From Platycnemis pennipes (Eukaryota; Arthropoda; Insecta; Odonata; Platycnemididae): a DNA stretch of 64,000 bases. Position 1 is the first letter of the stretch, and each line of letters begins with the position of its first letter. The notes beneath the pieces are model-generated. The model saw only the letters and a list, made by a program, of their open reading frames with translations. It was not told where the DNA came from and made no database searches. The position numbers were made by a program, and so were the translations under genes. Positions 10,715-22,735 of this stretch are shown in pieces. The stretch spans positions 36,612,354 through 36,676,353 of the forward strand of contig OW121849.1 of the NCBI GenBank assembly GCA_933228895.1. Reading direction: 5' to 3'.

Positions 10715-13104
10715 GTGCAACAAGGGCTAGCAGAATTTTCTGAGAGTGATACTTCTAATGACTCAATTTGCAACAGTGACGGTAAACCTACAAATTTCCC
10801 TCCTGGTCACCATGCACTGCTAGATCCTCCTCTCCCTTTGTCCCCAGTGGATCGAGAACCATCACCAATTGAAAACAACCTTGGGTTGTTTCTTAATGAG
10901 CGTCTAAATGCCGATAGAAGTCTTTCCAGGGGTGAAATATTAATATGGGTGCTGAATTACAGCACCACACATAAATTATCACACCTAGCAACAGTGCAAT
11001 TGCTAAATGGTTTCAATATGTTTTTCTCCCAGCCACCATTGCCTAGAACGGCCTATTCTTTTGAAAATTTAATTGATAGGCTGAATGACATGGACACGTC
11101 ATATTACTTTATGTGTACGGAATGTGATCATATCCTGGGTGATTTCAAAAAGGCAACTTTGCCAACAGCACCAATGCAGTGCACACAATGCCACCATGAA
11201 AATCATGTCAAGGACTTGACAAAGGCCAGCTTTTTCATGGTATTCAATTTAAGAAACATGATTGAAAAGATACTGACAAAGCCTGGAATCATTGAGCAGA
11301 TAAAAGAAAGCAACCGACTTTCTAGAGAAAAGTTGGTGGTCAATCCTGGGGATGACTGTATTATACAAGATATTCAGGATGGTTTGTTGTATAAAGCTAT
11401 GTGTAGGGAAGTGCTCATGAATGATACAAACATATTATTATCAAGTGTTTTTAATACAGATGGATCACCTGTATCGAATTCATCAAAGTTTTCAGTCTGG
11501 CCTATGCATCAGGTCATCAATGAACTTAAGCCCAACTTGAGGGAAAAATTTATGCTTTTGACTGGATTGTGGTTTGGCAGAAAAAAGCCCAATATGACAA
11601 CTTACCTAGATGCAATTATCAAACATTGGAATGAACTGTCGCAAGATGGATTTAGAATCTACATCCAAGGGATGACAGTGCATGTGAGATTATTTACTGT
11701 TTGTTGCTGTGTGGACTCAGCTGCTCGTGGGCCTGTGCAAGGAATGTCGCTGTTTAATGGATACAATTCTTGCAACTGGTGCATGCACCCTGGTGAATGG
11801 GTAATGAACTCTGTGAAATATCCTTTCAGTAGAGACCCAGCCCCGCAGCTGAGAAATCACCAGCAAGCAGAGGATGATATGCTTAATGCTGTAGAAAGAG
11901 GTGTACCTGTTAATGGTTTTGTTAAAATTTCACCCCTCATTTTTTTGGATAAAATGGACCCTATTGATGGATTTACCCCTGATTACCAACACTGTATGTC
12001 CTTGGGAGTGAAAAAACTTATGGATAAAATATTCTTTGACACCAGAACTTTGCCATCAGGGATACAAAATCCTGCATACCTTGGTTCCCCACAAACTTTG
12101 AATGCCATCGACTCATACCTGAAAGGTATTAAAATTCCCAGTGCATTGTTTCACTCCCCGAGGTCAATTAAAGAGATAGATGCCAGTGGAAGAGTCATGA
12201 AAATGACAACTGGTTACTGTTTTACTCTCCTGCCATCTTAAAAAACGTTTTACCTAGTCAGCACTACTCCCACTTTATGAAGTTGGTACAAGCATTCCAT
12301 ATTCTTTTAGGTGAAAATATCAATAAGAGAGGTATTGAGTCATCAGAAGTTCTTTTAAATGAATTCGTTCGAGATGTGGATAGACTATATGGGAAGACAT
12401 TCTGCACTTTCAATGTTCATCAGCTGTTACACCTTCCCAGAAGTGTTGTGATGTGGGGACCTCTGTGGGCACATTGTGGTTACCCATTTGAATCGGCTAA
12501 TGGGAGAATGAAACGTCTGGTGAAGGCTGTTCGAGGAGTGGCTAGTCAGGTTGAGCGGCAGTTCAACTTCTCATTCAGTTCATCCATAATAACAGATATG
12601 GTTCAAGTGAGTGACCATGTACAGAGGTCATTGGACACCATATCAAACACCACATCCTCCAAAAGGAGGCACAGAAGGGAGGGAATTTCCTTTTTGGGAA
12701 AGCCAAAGCCTCAGTTGGTGGATGCTCCTCCTACAATCCCTAATGGCTGTGTGTATCATCGAATGCATAAGGATGGACTGCTTTTCACCAGTGACCAGGT
12801 AAAGAATGAAAAAACAGACTGCTCTTTTGCTGTTCTTGATTCTGGTCAGTTTGTTAGAATACGATGGTTTGTTCTGACAGCTGACAATGAAGAAAAACTA
12901 GCAGTGGTATCCATTCTATCCTGCAGGTTGTTAGTTGGAGTGAATCGAAATGTAAGGACAATGAAAAGCATCTTAAAATTCAATAAGAGTGCTCTAACAG
13001 TGGTATCGGTTCACAGAATTCTTAAACAGTGTATTTTTATAAAAACAAATGATACCAATTATATACTATTTGCTATACCTCATTGTCATGCTTTATCCTC
13101 ATAA
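10715..13104 (+). pseudogene. EnSpm/CACTA-like (TNP2-type) transposase, one frameshift
   Basis: The main transposase exon catalyses nothing now, but it is nearly open: frame one runs to a stop at 12241, and the same protein continues in the next frame to 13104. Visible features are a Cys-rich pair (FMCTECDH...MQCTQCHH) near residues 155-185 of the exon; the core around GMSLFNGYNSCNWCMHPGEW; and FTPDYQHCMSLGVKKLM, where TNP2 proteins carry a conserved D-x-x-H. The second frame holds NVHQLLHLPRSVVMWGPLWA and FESANGRMKRLV, the DUF4218-type tail. The frame break lies near 12205-12213, just before WLLFYSPAIL. No other stop interrupts about 770 codons, so the lesion is recent or single. Confidence 0.8.
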
Positions 13105-13439
13105 GGGCATTTAACAAATGTTTATACACAGGCTTTATCTTTTATGTTCATTGTTTCTTTTTGGTTGGGAAGTGATATTTGATGTGCTGACTCTACTATG
13201 TGCATCTCTTGGCGAGTTGTGCATAACTTTTCAAGAGCATTGTATTTGCAATCACCTTAATACCAACTAAAAGGCTAAAATAAAGTGGATTTTTGATAAA
13301 AATTCAGACTATATCATTAAAACAGTAACCATAAATTGGTATGATTCATCTTTCTGTGGCACTTCCATTTCAGTGTAACAGCATGCTATACGTTGCCCTT
13401 TCCTCAGCATATATTACATTCCATATAGGTTCCTTAAGG

Positions 13440-13600
13440 AACTTGATGTGGAACGATGTGGACGATGGGGAACTGAGGAGCATGCTCACTTTGCTTTTCC
13501 ACATCGTCCACATCATTTTTCCACATCGTCCACATCATTTTTCCACATCGTCCACATTGCCCACATCATTTTTCCACATCGTCCACATGGACTTTTGATA
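13440..13600 (+). repeat. Subterminal tandem repeats of the EnSpm-like element
   Basis: Four to five copies of a unit TTTTTCCACATCGTCCACAT lie at about 13495-13590, preceded by an inverted copy (ATGTGGAACGATGTGGACGA) at 13446. This is the arrangement expected for transposase-binding subterminal repeats of CACTA elements. It sits between the transposase stop and the proposed terminus at 13619. Confidence 0.75.
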
Positions 13601-13621
13601 TGGAACGTTTTGACCAGGGTA

Positions 13622-16600
13622 GGAGACAATTTTTTTTAATAATCATATTTTTCTAAAGAATAAATTAGCAAAAATCTTCGTGACAGTTTTTTAAACTCAT
13701 TTTCTCAAGTTATAAAAAATTGTTATAGTGTCAGATTAATTTGTCAAACAGGGATTGCATGAGTTTAAACAAACTTATTAATTGAAGTAATGATATGTTT
13801 GCATATTGTGCAAACAAGCTTAAGAATTGATATATAATTCTAGGTTATTCGATGATAGAAAATAGATGCTAATTTTAGAAAATATAGATGCTATTTTTCC
13901 CAGTCCCAAGCAATCACTTACACTTTTCATGCTACATACTTTTAACTGCAGAAGCCTGCAACTTTTATAGTACTAGCACAGACACCGTTCCATAAAACAC
14001 TTATTTTTTGTGCCAGAATGAACTTCAATGTAGTAAACACAATACTTTACCCAAAAAAACTCCTTGATTACCAGCCTCATCAGTTCGAAGGTTCATCAAT
14101 TTAACATTCATTTCATTGTATAAAGTAGATTTCTTGATTTAAAGATAAAATTAGTTCCTAAAAATATAAATATAACGATTTCTTTTTTGAGAATAGTTTT
14201 TGGTTTTCTATGCATTAAAATCTGGGAAGATTGATAAAAAGAAAACTAATAAGCATAGCTGACAGTCAATTTTTCTTCTTTGATCTTAATCCAATTTTTT
14301 AATGTAATTATGTTATTTATTAACCATTAGACGGGTATAATACCCTCTACATCAATAAAAAACATTAAAATTTACATACAACATCATCACTTTACAATGC
14401 AAAGTTAAATGCACATAGCACATAAACAGGCTCAAAATAAATGAAATTGCAATAGTATAAGGCATCATATTACTCAACTATAAGTTATGTGCACTCCATT
14501 CAATTACACAGAAAGTAAATGACACTAAAAAATATAAAAGGGCAATTAAGAATTAATTTTAAATACTCATTCTGTTGAAGAGTATCACATTTGCTTGATT
14601 GCAAATCAACATGTCTATTTTATCATGATAGAATGTACCATTACAGTAAATGTAAATCTTTAATAATTTGTCTTTAATATGGTTATTTTTCTGTACATTA
14701 AAACAATACATGCGATGGAATAATTCAAAATTTATGTATTAAAATTTGATCTATTTACTTCACAACAAGTCCCTTAATGAGCTGCACTTAATGAGTTGCC
14801 TCCTTAATGTTTAAGGTATGGTAGCTATGTAGGTAATATTGGGCTTCTGACCATAAGCTCCAGTTTCAAAATTCAATGAGGCCTTTTGGGATATGTCCAG
14901 GCAAATCCAGAGATTTTTTGGGCACTTTGTTTTTCTCAGAAATCATAGATGATATAGGGAAAGATACTAGCCACCCTAGTCTGTGCAACTTTCACTTGTA
15001 ATTGGGCTTAGCACTTGGTGAGCTCAACCCTCACCAAATGTACCAAACCCCAGGTTGAACATAGTGGACGAATATGATGATATGAATTAGGTAATGGTAG
15101 CTAAAAGATCCACCATCTCAAAGATATAAAAAAGTATGAGTCCTTCACAGAACACACAGTAACTAGACTGAATAGTAATGTAAGGTATATACTATGTAAT
15201 ATGTAATGTAAGAAAGTCACGAAGTCACTTTCGGTTTTGATTTGAGTTAAAATCAAGATCCATAAGGACTTAACTGAAAATAGCCAATTATAAATAAATC
15301 TTAAAACTTTTTCATATTTTATTATTAATTATTTGAGTTTTCAAAATACTGTCTGACTGATAGTCCAGTGTGAGTTTCTAGACATAATACAAGACTATAA
15401 TAACTGTGGTTATTTTTAGTCTCTGGTAATTTAAAATCATAAGTTAATCATGATCTTGAGAATATCACAGAATGTCATACTTCTTGCTTTCCTTTATGAA
15501 TAGAAGATTGAAATTTAAATGTCCTTAGATTCATGAATTTTACACATAAAAAAAACAAAAGACTATGTGGCTCAAATGCATTGAGGATTTCATTCCAACA
15601 GCAGATGTGGCACTGGATAGCTTCATAAAATTCCTGAAGTGATTGTTTATACTATGTGAGGCATGATAATATGAAGAAGATTTCCACCTATTTTTGAATA
15701 AACGTGCTATTAAACATAAAGAAGGTACAAATTCTCAGGACTGACAATTTCCCCAGGTTTAATAGGCAGTCTGGGATTTTCCTCAGTTGCATGAAATATC
15801 TCAATCACAAGGACTTTGCAGAGTAAGTTATAAACATATATTGGTCACTAGTCTCCTTTACTGCCAAATAATTCCAGTGAAAACAGTAATTATACAGTAC
15901 TTTTAGGAGTAATTATAACATTAATATGTATAAATGAATTTTTTTCTATTTATGATGGCATATTAATCTATGAATCTATAAAAGTTGGTTTACTGGTGAC
16001 ACAGGATTTCAAGATTAAAGAAAGTAATAGTTTATGCAATCTAGATACAAAAATATCTACACTTTTGTCATGTATTACAAATAATAGGTTGGACACAACA
16101 TGGTGCTGTATTCTAGCCAACTATTGTATCTATGGAAATAAGCTAATAGTTATTCTTACTGCCCCGTTTCTGGCAGACTGAGTTCTCAGGTACCTTAAGG
16201 TGAACAAGATGTGAACAAGTGTTTAACCAGCTAAAGAAATAAATCTAGTAAACCAACACAATGGTTGTCACTGAACTCCCAAGATCCCTATAATAATAAT
16301 ACACAACAGTAAACATAATATGTATTACCCTTTAATGGGTACCTATCAAGATTTTATCCCCTACCTCATAATATTTCTTGCATTCACTATTCATTATCTT
16401 CCAATCCTGCAAACAACTAACATCCAGGACAACACATGCTCTCCAAATCCATCAGGAGTGGAATAATAAGGATCTAATTACAATATATGTAATCGAAGCA
16501 TCTAGTTACAATCAATTTTTTATGGCAGTGTCGTGAGTGGTTGCGGCTAATTCTATCATCCAAAAGTTTCACTTATTTGGTGGGAAAGAATCACCCAGCA

Positions 16601-16806
16601 GTTGAAAATAAGATTTTTAATTATCTTTGATGGTCAATTTTAAGTCCTGTTCTGAAAAAAGTACAATTGGTAAGACAAGGTGGTGGTAATTCAAAGGAGT
16701 CTTCAATCACATTTTGTGCATTGTTTACACTGAACCTTGCCGTGACCATTTTCTCAAATGTGCCTTTGTATGACTTGGATGAGTGCTTCGCCTGCAAAAA
16801 GGAACC
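13622..16806. other. AT-rich intronic DNA, nothing recognised
   Basis: The stretch is AT-rich intron sequence with short chance frames only (for example 15996-16181). I see no coding motif, no clear terminal repeats and no structured RNA. Confidence 0.6.
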
Positions 16807-16859
16807 TACCCTGTCGATTTCTGTAACAATAATGCCTGTTCACTGTCTGTTTCAAGCCT

Positions 16860-17590
16860 GTTGAGTGTCTGTTGGAGATTTAGTGAACAGAATATGAACA
16901 GCCTACGAACAATCTCGCACCACACACAAATGGAAACAACTTGGAAACAGCCTTCCAACAGTTTGTACTCTGTTCACAGCCTGCTCCTTAGCCAGCAGGC
17001 AACAAGCATTTCAGTGACAATAGTAAACAAGACTCTTAACAGGCAGGGGTCAGTTGGTTGTCTGTTTCAATGTTACAGGGAACGAACAGACAAGAGTGAA
17101 CAGACTCTTAACAGGCAGGGGCCGCTTGGTTGTCTGTTTCATGTTACAGGGAACGAACAGACAAGAGTGAACACTCTTAATGGACAGGGGTTGGTTTGGT
17201 TGTCTGTTTCACTGTACAGGGAACAAACAGTGAACGAACGGGAAACAGTGAATGAACAAACAGTGAACAGACTCTCAACAGGCAGGGGCTGGTTGGTTGT
17301 CTGCTTCTCCCAACTGAGAACGAACAGACAACAGTGAACAGACTCTCACCCGGCAGGGGCTGGTTGGTTGTCTGCTTCTCCCAACTGAGAACGAACAGAC
17401 AACAGTGAACAGACTCTCAACAGGCAGGGGCCCATTATTTGTGCGCTTTGCCAAACAAGGAATGCAGAGTCAACAATGAACAGACTCTCAACAGGCAGGG
17501 ACCGGTTGGTTGTGTGCTTCGCCGAACAAGGAACGAGCAGACAACAGAGAACAGACTCAACAGGCAGGGGCCTGTAAATGTGCAACAATT
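16860..17590 (+). repeat. Subterminal minisatellite (about 60-70 bp units)
   Basis: Degenerate tandem units each contain GACTCT(C/T)AACAGGCAGGGG, GGTTGGTTGTCTG and GAACGAACAGACAACAGTGA in order; the best-preserved copies are at 17270-17430. Related, more diverged units occur inverted at about 20980-21310. The array keeps a frame open on both strands by chance. I treat it as transposon subterminal DNA. Confidence 0.85.
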
Positions 17591-18777
17591 TACAATTTCA
17601 CTTGGTACTGTCTCTCTGATCAGCTTGGTACGCTGGTTGTAATACGAGAGTTTTAATGGTTTTAGCTGAGCAAACAATTTTAGAAGTCTAGTCGTAGTGA
17701 AGGACTTTCCGAAGTGCCGATACTATAAACTTTTCACCTCCTTGATAACCATTAAAAAAATTCGGTATGGGCTGACAGTTAATTAAAACAGACAAACTTA
17801 ATTAAAACCATTTCTTAGTTAACAATATTAATATAAGAAAATATGTCTTTAAACAATTGCGTTTTTATTTTCAATGATGAAATTCAGAGTCTGTTCAAAC
17901 TCACTAAAGTTTAGAAAATTTTTTTTTTATTAGAGGACTATCATCAATGATAAATCACAACGTTGGTACACACGACCAACTTTCCCGAACATTCATTTAA
18001 TAGTTCGTGGTTTTGGAAAGGTATCAACTGTATCGATATAAGTGATCTTAATCGACTTCTGCATTCAAAATAGCAGTTGTGAATAACATTGTGATCATGT
18101 AAAGCAAGGAGAATAGAGAACAACTCTCCTTGATGTAAAGTCAGCATGGATGCGAGCAACTGGAATGAAATTAATCTCGAAGTATAACGTTATTATGAAG
18201 CTCGTCACCATAGAAGCTTACTTTAAAATTAGAAGTGACGATTAAGGTACCTACGGCGAGTAAATTTTCGTCTTTACAAAGCGAGTCTGCTGAAGAAAAT
18301 TCACGAATTTGTCATTGTATTTGTTGTGATCTGCCTTCCGTATGTTCTCAATTGAATTCTTAACATAAAAAGTGACGGCATTTATTTATTTTTACAGGCA
18401 CATTATATCATAAACGTATTGGGACAGATGAGCACCATTGAACTGTGAAAATGTTTTGTGTATTCCTCAGTGCAGTGACCACCTTCGACGAGACTTGAAA
18501 AAACTCCCTCTTGAAAAATCTACCTTTAATTTTGAGTGGAACTTTTCTTTCAAAAGACCCGTGGTTACTGAATGCCAAGTAAACCTTTTAAAATTTAGTG
18601 TTGTGCCACAAGCAAGGTCAATTGCAACTTTTGATTCTCATGCCATGTGGTGTCACATTGGCCTATGTCACGTCATGGATTATGCCTGAAAAGTGAAATC
18701 GTATTTCTTATCTGCTACATAGGCAAGTGAATGCAATGATCGAAATTTGAAGTAGTGCCAATAAATATTTAAATATA

Positions 18778-20646
18778 CAGTAGAACCTCTTTTTTACGAA
18801 CCTCTAATTTACGAAATGACACCAATTTACGAACCATTCCGCCGGTCCCGATCTTTATATATGGGAAAACCATGTAAAATGACCTCTATTTTACGAAACC
18901 TCGATTTTATTGATTTACGAAGTGAGAGGCCGGTCCCGCGGAGTGATTGACCTCTGTTTTACGAAGTTTTTGAAATGATTTGGTAGCACTGAAGTCAGTA
19001 CAATGGAATGACGATCGCTGTATACCGCGGGAAAATGTAGAAAAATCGAATGTGAGCATAGTGCTTTTTGAAGTGCTTAAACTGTAGCAAAAATCCCAGT
19101 GACTGATCATCCAAATCACAATTCAATCCTAATTATATGATCCAAGGAAAAAATGTTCAAAGACGCATGGCACGACGCCTACTTCTCGAAAACAATGCCC
19201 CAGTTCATAAAATAATCGGATTAGTGCTTGGTAATTTCTATTCCTTTTCTATAATTTCGTGTATTGCGAATACCTAATTGGTCGTCACAAAGGATCCATA
19301 TTTTCTCTGGAATTATTTAAAATTAGCTTTAAGGTAGCTGCCGCAACTCTGATTCAGAACTTTGTTCAGCCTTTCACTCGAAAGTAGCATTCACGCAGGA
19401 AGTTCTTTGCTGCAGCTGTCGTGGACCTTAGTATCATTAAAAAATACTAATTTTGCAGTAATAAATTACTTAAATTCAAATCTTGATGCAGTTTGATTAT
19501 TTAATTTTTCATTAGAAGTGTTTTACGTCGTTATGTAAGAATTTGCGATCGCGTCTTTGAGATCGCGGTCGATTTCTATAGCCGCGAGTAAATAGTTCTC
19601 GTAAATCACCGCTAGGTGTCAGCACTGTAGACCGTATCTTAAAAAGGAGGGAATTTCAAATTAACGGAGTGAATTTCTAAGAATGATTTTCATCAGCTGT
19701 GAAATATTGTTAAATGTATTTCAAACGATACTCTTTCTTCAAAAAAGGCATTTTCTGGTCTTTTCACTGAAATATACTAGGTCAGTTGGAATTTGTTTTC
19801 ACATTTCCTAGTTAAAATGCATCCCTGGCTTTCCCATGTTAAAATGGCTTCTTTACACACAAATCGACTAGCACTAAATATACCCCTTTCGTTAATTAAT
19901 GCATAACTGCATATGCTTAAAATACTCCACGGGATGAGTTAATTCTCTTATGAGTTACTCCCCCTATTTTGAGATCTACCAACTGAACAGCTACAAGAAC
20001 TTAATTCAGTTGCAGCAGCCAAGTTCATACCATTATAAATTTGTAGAAAAATATTCACCTGTTTTTTTTTAAATTCATGGCTGTTTCATTCTCTTTTACT
20101 AAAGTGAGTCTCCTAGCCTTAGGAATAACACCTATGCTATACAGAAAATCAATACAATTGAGGTGTAATTTTTAAATCCTTTCAATTTGATGTAGATACA
20201 CTGCACATAGAGAATTTCATGTAATATCTGTTGTTTTTTCCCAGAATGAGCAGATGACTATTATTTGTTATATTAATTAGTTTGATTTCAACCCTAACAT
20301 AACTATTTGACAAGTTTCTGTACAGTATAGTGCTTAATTGCATTGAAAGTATACTCGCATTCTTGTCAGAAGAGTTTTGGTAGACGTACATTTGTCGCAG
20401 ATCAAGCCTCTTATGTGCATGATGTGCCTCCATGGACATTGTTCCATGCTGTGCGAGGTGTTGCCAGAGCATGGGAGTGTCACTGCAAAAACTATTTCCT
20501 ACTGTTGGAGATCAGCTGGTTTTGGTGACACATCAGTTCCGGAGACAGAGGAGTTAGAGGAACATAACCTCCAATTTACAAACCCTCTGATTTACAAAGC
20601 TCAAATTTTTGGGTCCCTTCAACTTCGTAAAATAGAGGTTCTACTG
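18778..20646 (+). mobile_element. Tigger/pogo-like element, TA-flanked
   Basis: The termini are CAGTAGAACCTCTTTTTTAC (left) and the matching inverted right end (ATAGAGGTTCTACTG), each bordered by TA at 18776-18777 and 20647-20648, the Tc1/mariner target. Subterminal DNA repeats TTTACGAA units. Near 20450-20560 two adjacent frames read ...VRGVARAWE and TAKTISYCWRSAGFGD, the pattern seen near the C terminus of Tigger transposases (L-x-x-AW-x-x-V-x-x-x-TI-x-x-CW-x-x-AGF). The remaining coding is gone. The length of 1869 bp suits a decayed full-length or internally deleted copy. Confidence 0.8.
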
Positions 20647-21319
20647 TACAACTGTTTTTTTTGTGCTTTCGAGTTGTTCCTGAACGTTATATGAGGACGA
20701 TTATTGGTAGTAGCAGTGTTAGTCAGGAAAATTCCTGTACCTATCTCATTCTCTTTCAGTTATATTCTTAAGGGATTTTATCTATCAGTTTTTAAGGCCT
20801 TCAGATTTGAAATGGAATTCCTATAGGTCTAGTAGCATTTTCTTTGGGGTTCCTATAGGAATCTTATAGGTCTGATAGAAATTTCCTGTAGGTCTTAAGG
20901 CCAAAATCCAATAGAAAAACTGTAGGAGAAGCAAATGGGAAATTCTTGATAGGGAAGTAACCCTCATCTCACAGACACAAAATAGACCAATTAAATTTTA
21001 CAAACCAACACCGAACTGTTGTCACTTGAGTAAGGAACAGGGAACTAACAGCCGAACAGACAGCTAACTGGCAGGGCACAGTTCCCAACCTGTTCACTGC
21101 CTGTGGTCCAACAAATAAGGAACAGAGAATGCCACTACCCACAACAGAGAGAGAACAGGCAAGTAACACTCTTCTCACAGGCATGAACAGACAAGGTGTT
21201 CCAATTTACATTCTACGAGCCGTCGCCTGCCAGTTGTCTCTCGGACAAGAAACAGGGAACCAACAGCATACGAACAGACCATGAACAGGCATTACTGTTA
21301 CAGAAATCGGCAGGGTAAT

Positions 21320-22735
21320 CCTGAAAAAGAACTGAAAAGTGAGAGATGTAACCTATTTATACTCAGTGAATGCATGAACCTCACAAAACACGAGAGAGCT
21401 AAAGTTAAAACCGTCGATCTACAAGTCTCTTTTATATGTGATCACTGTGTTAGGGGGCATAAATAAGTGAGAGAGCTCTGTAAAATCATAGATGACCTCA
21501 AGTTGCAAGTGGAGAAGCTACAAAAGCAGCAGCAGCATCAATTGGGAGCAGTTAATAAAGACTCGGAGGCTTCCTTAATCTTTGACGTAGCATCAGAATT
21601 AGAGGAAAGAAAGAAGAGAGAAGACAATGTTATTTTCTACGGAGTAGAAGAATCACCAGAGGAATTCCCCCAGAACAGACTCAAGGATGATGTCAAAGCT
21701 ATCACGGGAGATATGAAAATAGCACGGAAGTGGCAAGTACTGCGGATATTAGCATTGTAAAAGTCTACCAATAAGGTGAACAAATAATAGAGCTCGTCTT
21801 CTTAACATGATATGGAAAAGCCCCAGGAAAGATAAGGCAATACATTCTGTCAAAAAGCAAATCCGCTCCCTTTTTGAATAAGAAAATCAAGGTTGCTAAT
21901 GATCCAATGCATAATCAGATAGCTCACATGGAGGCATTAAGGAAAGCTTTGGAAGAAAAAAAGAAGCATGGTAGGACCAATATCAAAATAAAATACATAA
22001 GCGGTGTGCCAAAAATTGTTTCCACAACAAATAACTGACTAGGTAGTAACAGCAGTTGTAATAGTAACAGTGTTCAATAAAAATGAAATTAAATTTATGG
22101 TACAAATTTTATCATCAAAGAAAAACAGTTATATTCATTTGAAGATATAATATTTGACAACAACTCTGTCGTAAACATATTGTATCTGAATGCTAGAAGT
22201 ATATATGTACTTAGAACCATATGGTTAGCAATATTGGGGAAATAGAGCTAATCGCAAACCAAATTAGCAAACTAGACGTTCTGATAATTACTGAAACTCA
22301 GTTAAAACCCATGAGTGAAAGATTTTTTTCAAAATATGGGCTTCAAGAGCTTTCATGCAACAAACTGCAATGGGAGAGGTGAAGGAGTAGCAATTTTTGT
22401 TAATATTGAATTGGAATCTAGACATTTAAAAAGAATCATTAATGTATAAAAGTATCATTAAATGAGGCTATGAAAAATAATATTAAGACAAATTATTGTA
22501 TTTTAGCGCCATTTTAGAAAAGGTAGTAAAGACACAATGAGGAAAATTTTGAATATTAATAATTATTTTTTAAGGGATAGTATGATGGTTTAGAAAAAAG
22601 CAAGTACAGAGAATGCAGTGATTGATGCTGTCCTAAATTTGCAAGATTCACTAGACCATGGTTTGAAAGTAGCAACACTATTTTTAGACTTGAGAAAAGC
22701 ATTTGAAACTATTGACCGCAATATTCTGCTAATTG
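21320..22735 (+). pseudogene. Decayed CR1/L2-like LINE (ORF1, endonuclease and RT remnants)
   Basis: Segment 21470-21760 encodes a coiled coil (LKLQVEKLQKQQQHQ) followed by ERKKREDNVIFYGVEE, the start of the RRM-like domain of LINE ORF1 proteins. It is preceded by a Cys-containing stretch ending FICDHC (21430-21465). Near 22186-22320 LNARS...ANQISKLDVLIITET is the beginning of an APE-type endonuclease. Near 22612-22730 ATLFLDLRKAFETIDRNIL is the RT motif around the first catalytic Asp. Large parts between are missing and stops are common. Confidence 0.75.

Larger units (their letters stand above)
9662..13619 (+). mobile_element. EnSpm/CACTA-like autonomous element (decayed)
   Basis: The element is defined mainly by its spliced TNP2-type transposase gene (exons from 10037 to 13104) and by a block of subterminal repeats at 13440-13600. 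The right terminus appears to be ...TTTTGACCAGGG followed by TA (13620-13621). A possible left terminus is CCCTGATTCAACTG near 9668, but it is diverged and I am not sure of it. The ends resemble the TA|CCC ends of the other subterminal-repeat elements in this intron. Confidence 0.55.
16809..21316. mobile_element. TA|CCC element with long subterminal minisatellites, hosting a nested Tigger
   Basis: The left end CCCTGTCGATTTCTGTAACA (from about 16809) matches the reverse complement of the right end (CCCTGCCGATTTCTGTAACA, ending about 21316) for roughly 45 bp with few mismatches. Both ends are bordered by TA. Inside each end are tandem units rich in AACAGAC/CAGGCAGGG: about 730 bp on the left and about 330 bp on the right. 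The middle is single-copy-looking DNA plus a Tigger-like element at 18778-20646. No transposase of its own is visible, so it is non-autonomous. Confidence 0.7.

Noticed and set aside
13446..13600. CRISPR-like array of short repeats
   Set aside because: Units are directly tandem with no unique spacers, in a eukaryotic intron beside a CACTA-like transposase; they fit subterminal repeats.
16860..17590. Frames on both strands through the 17 kb repeat (for example 16783-17337)
   Set aside because: Open frames arise from the repeat unit; no start or domain supports a protein.
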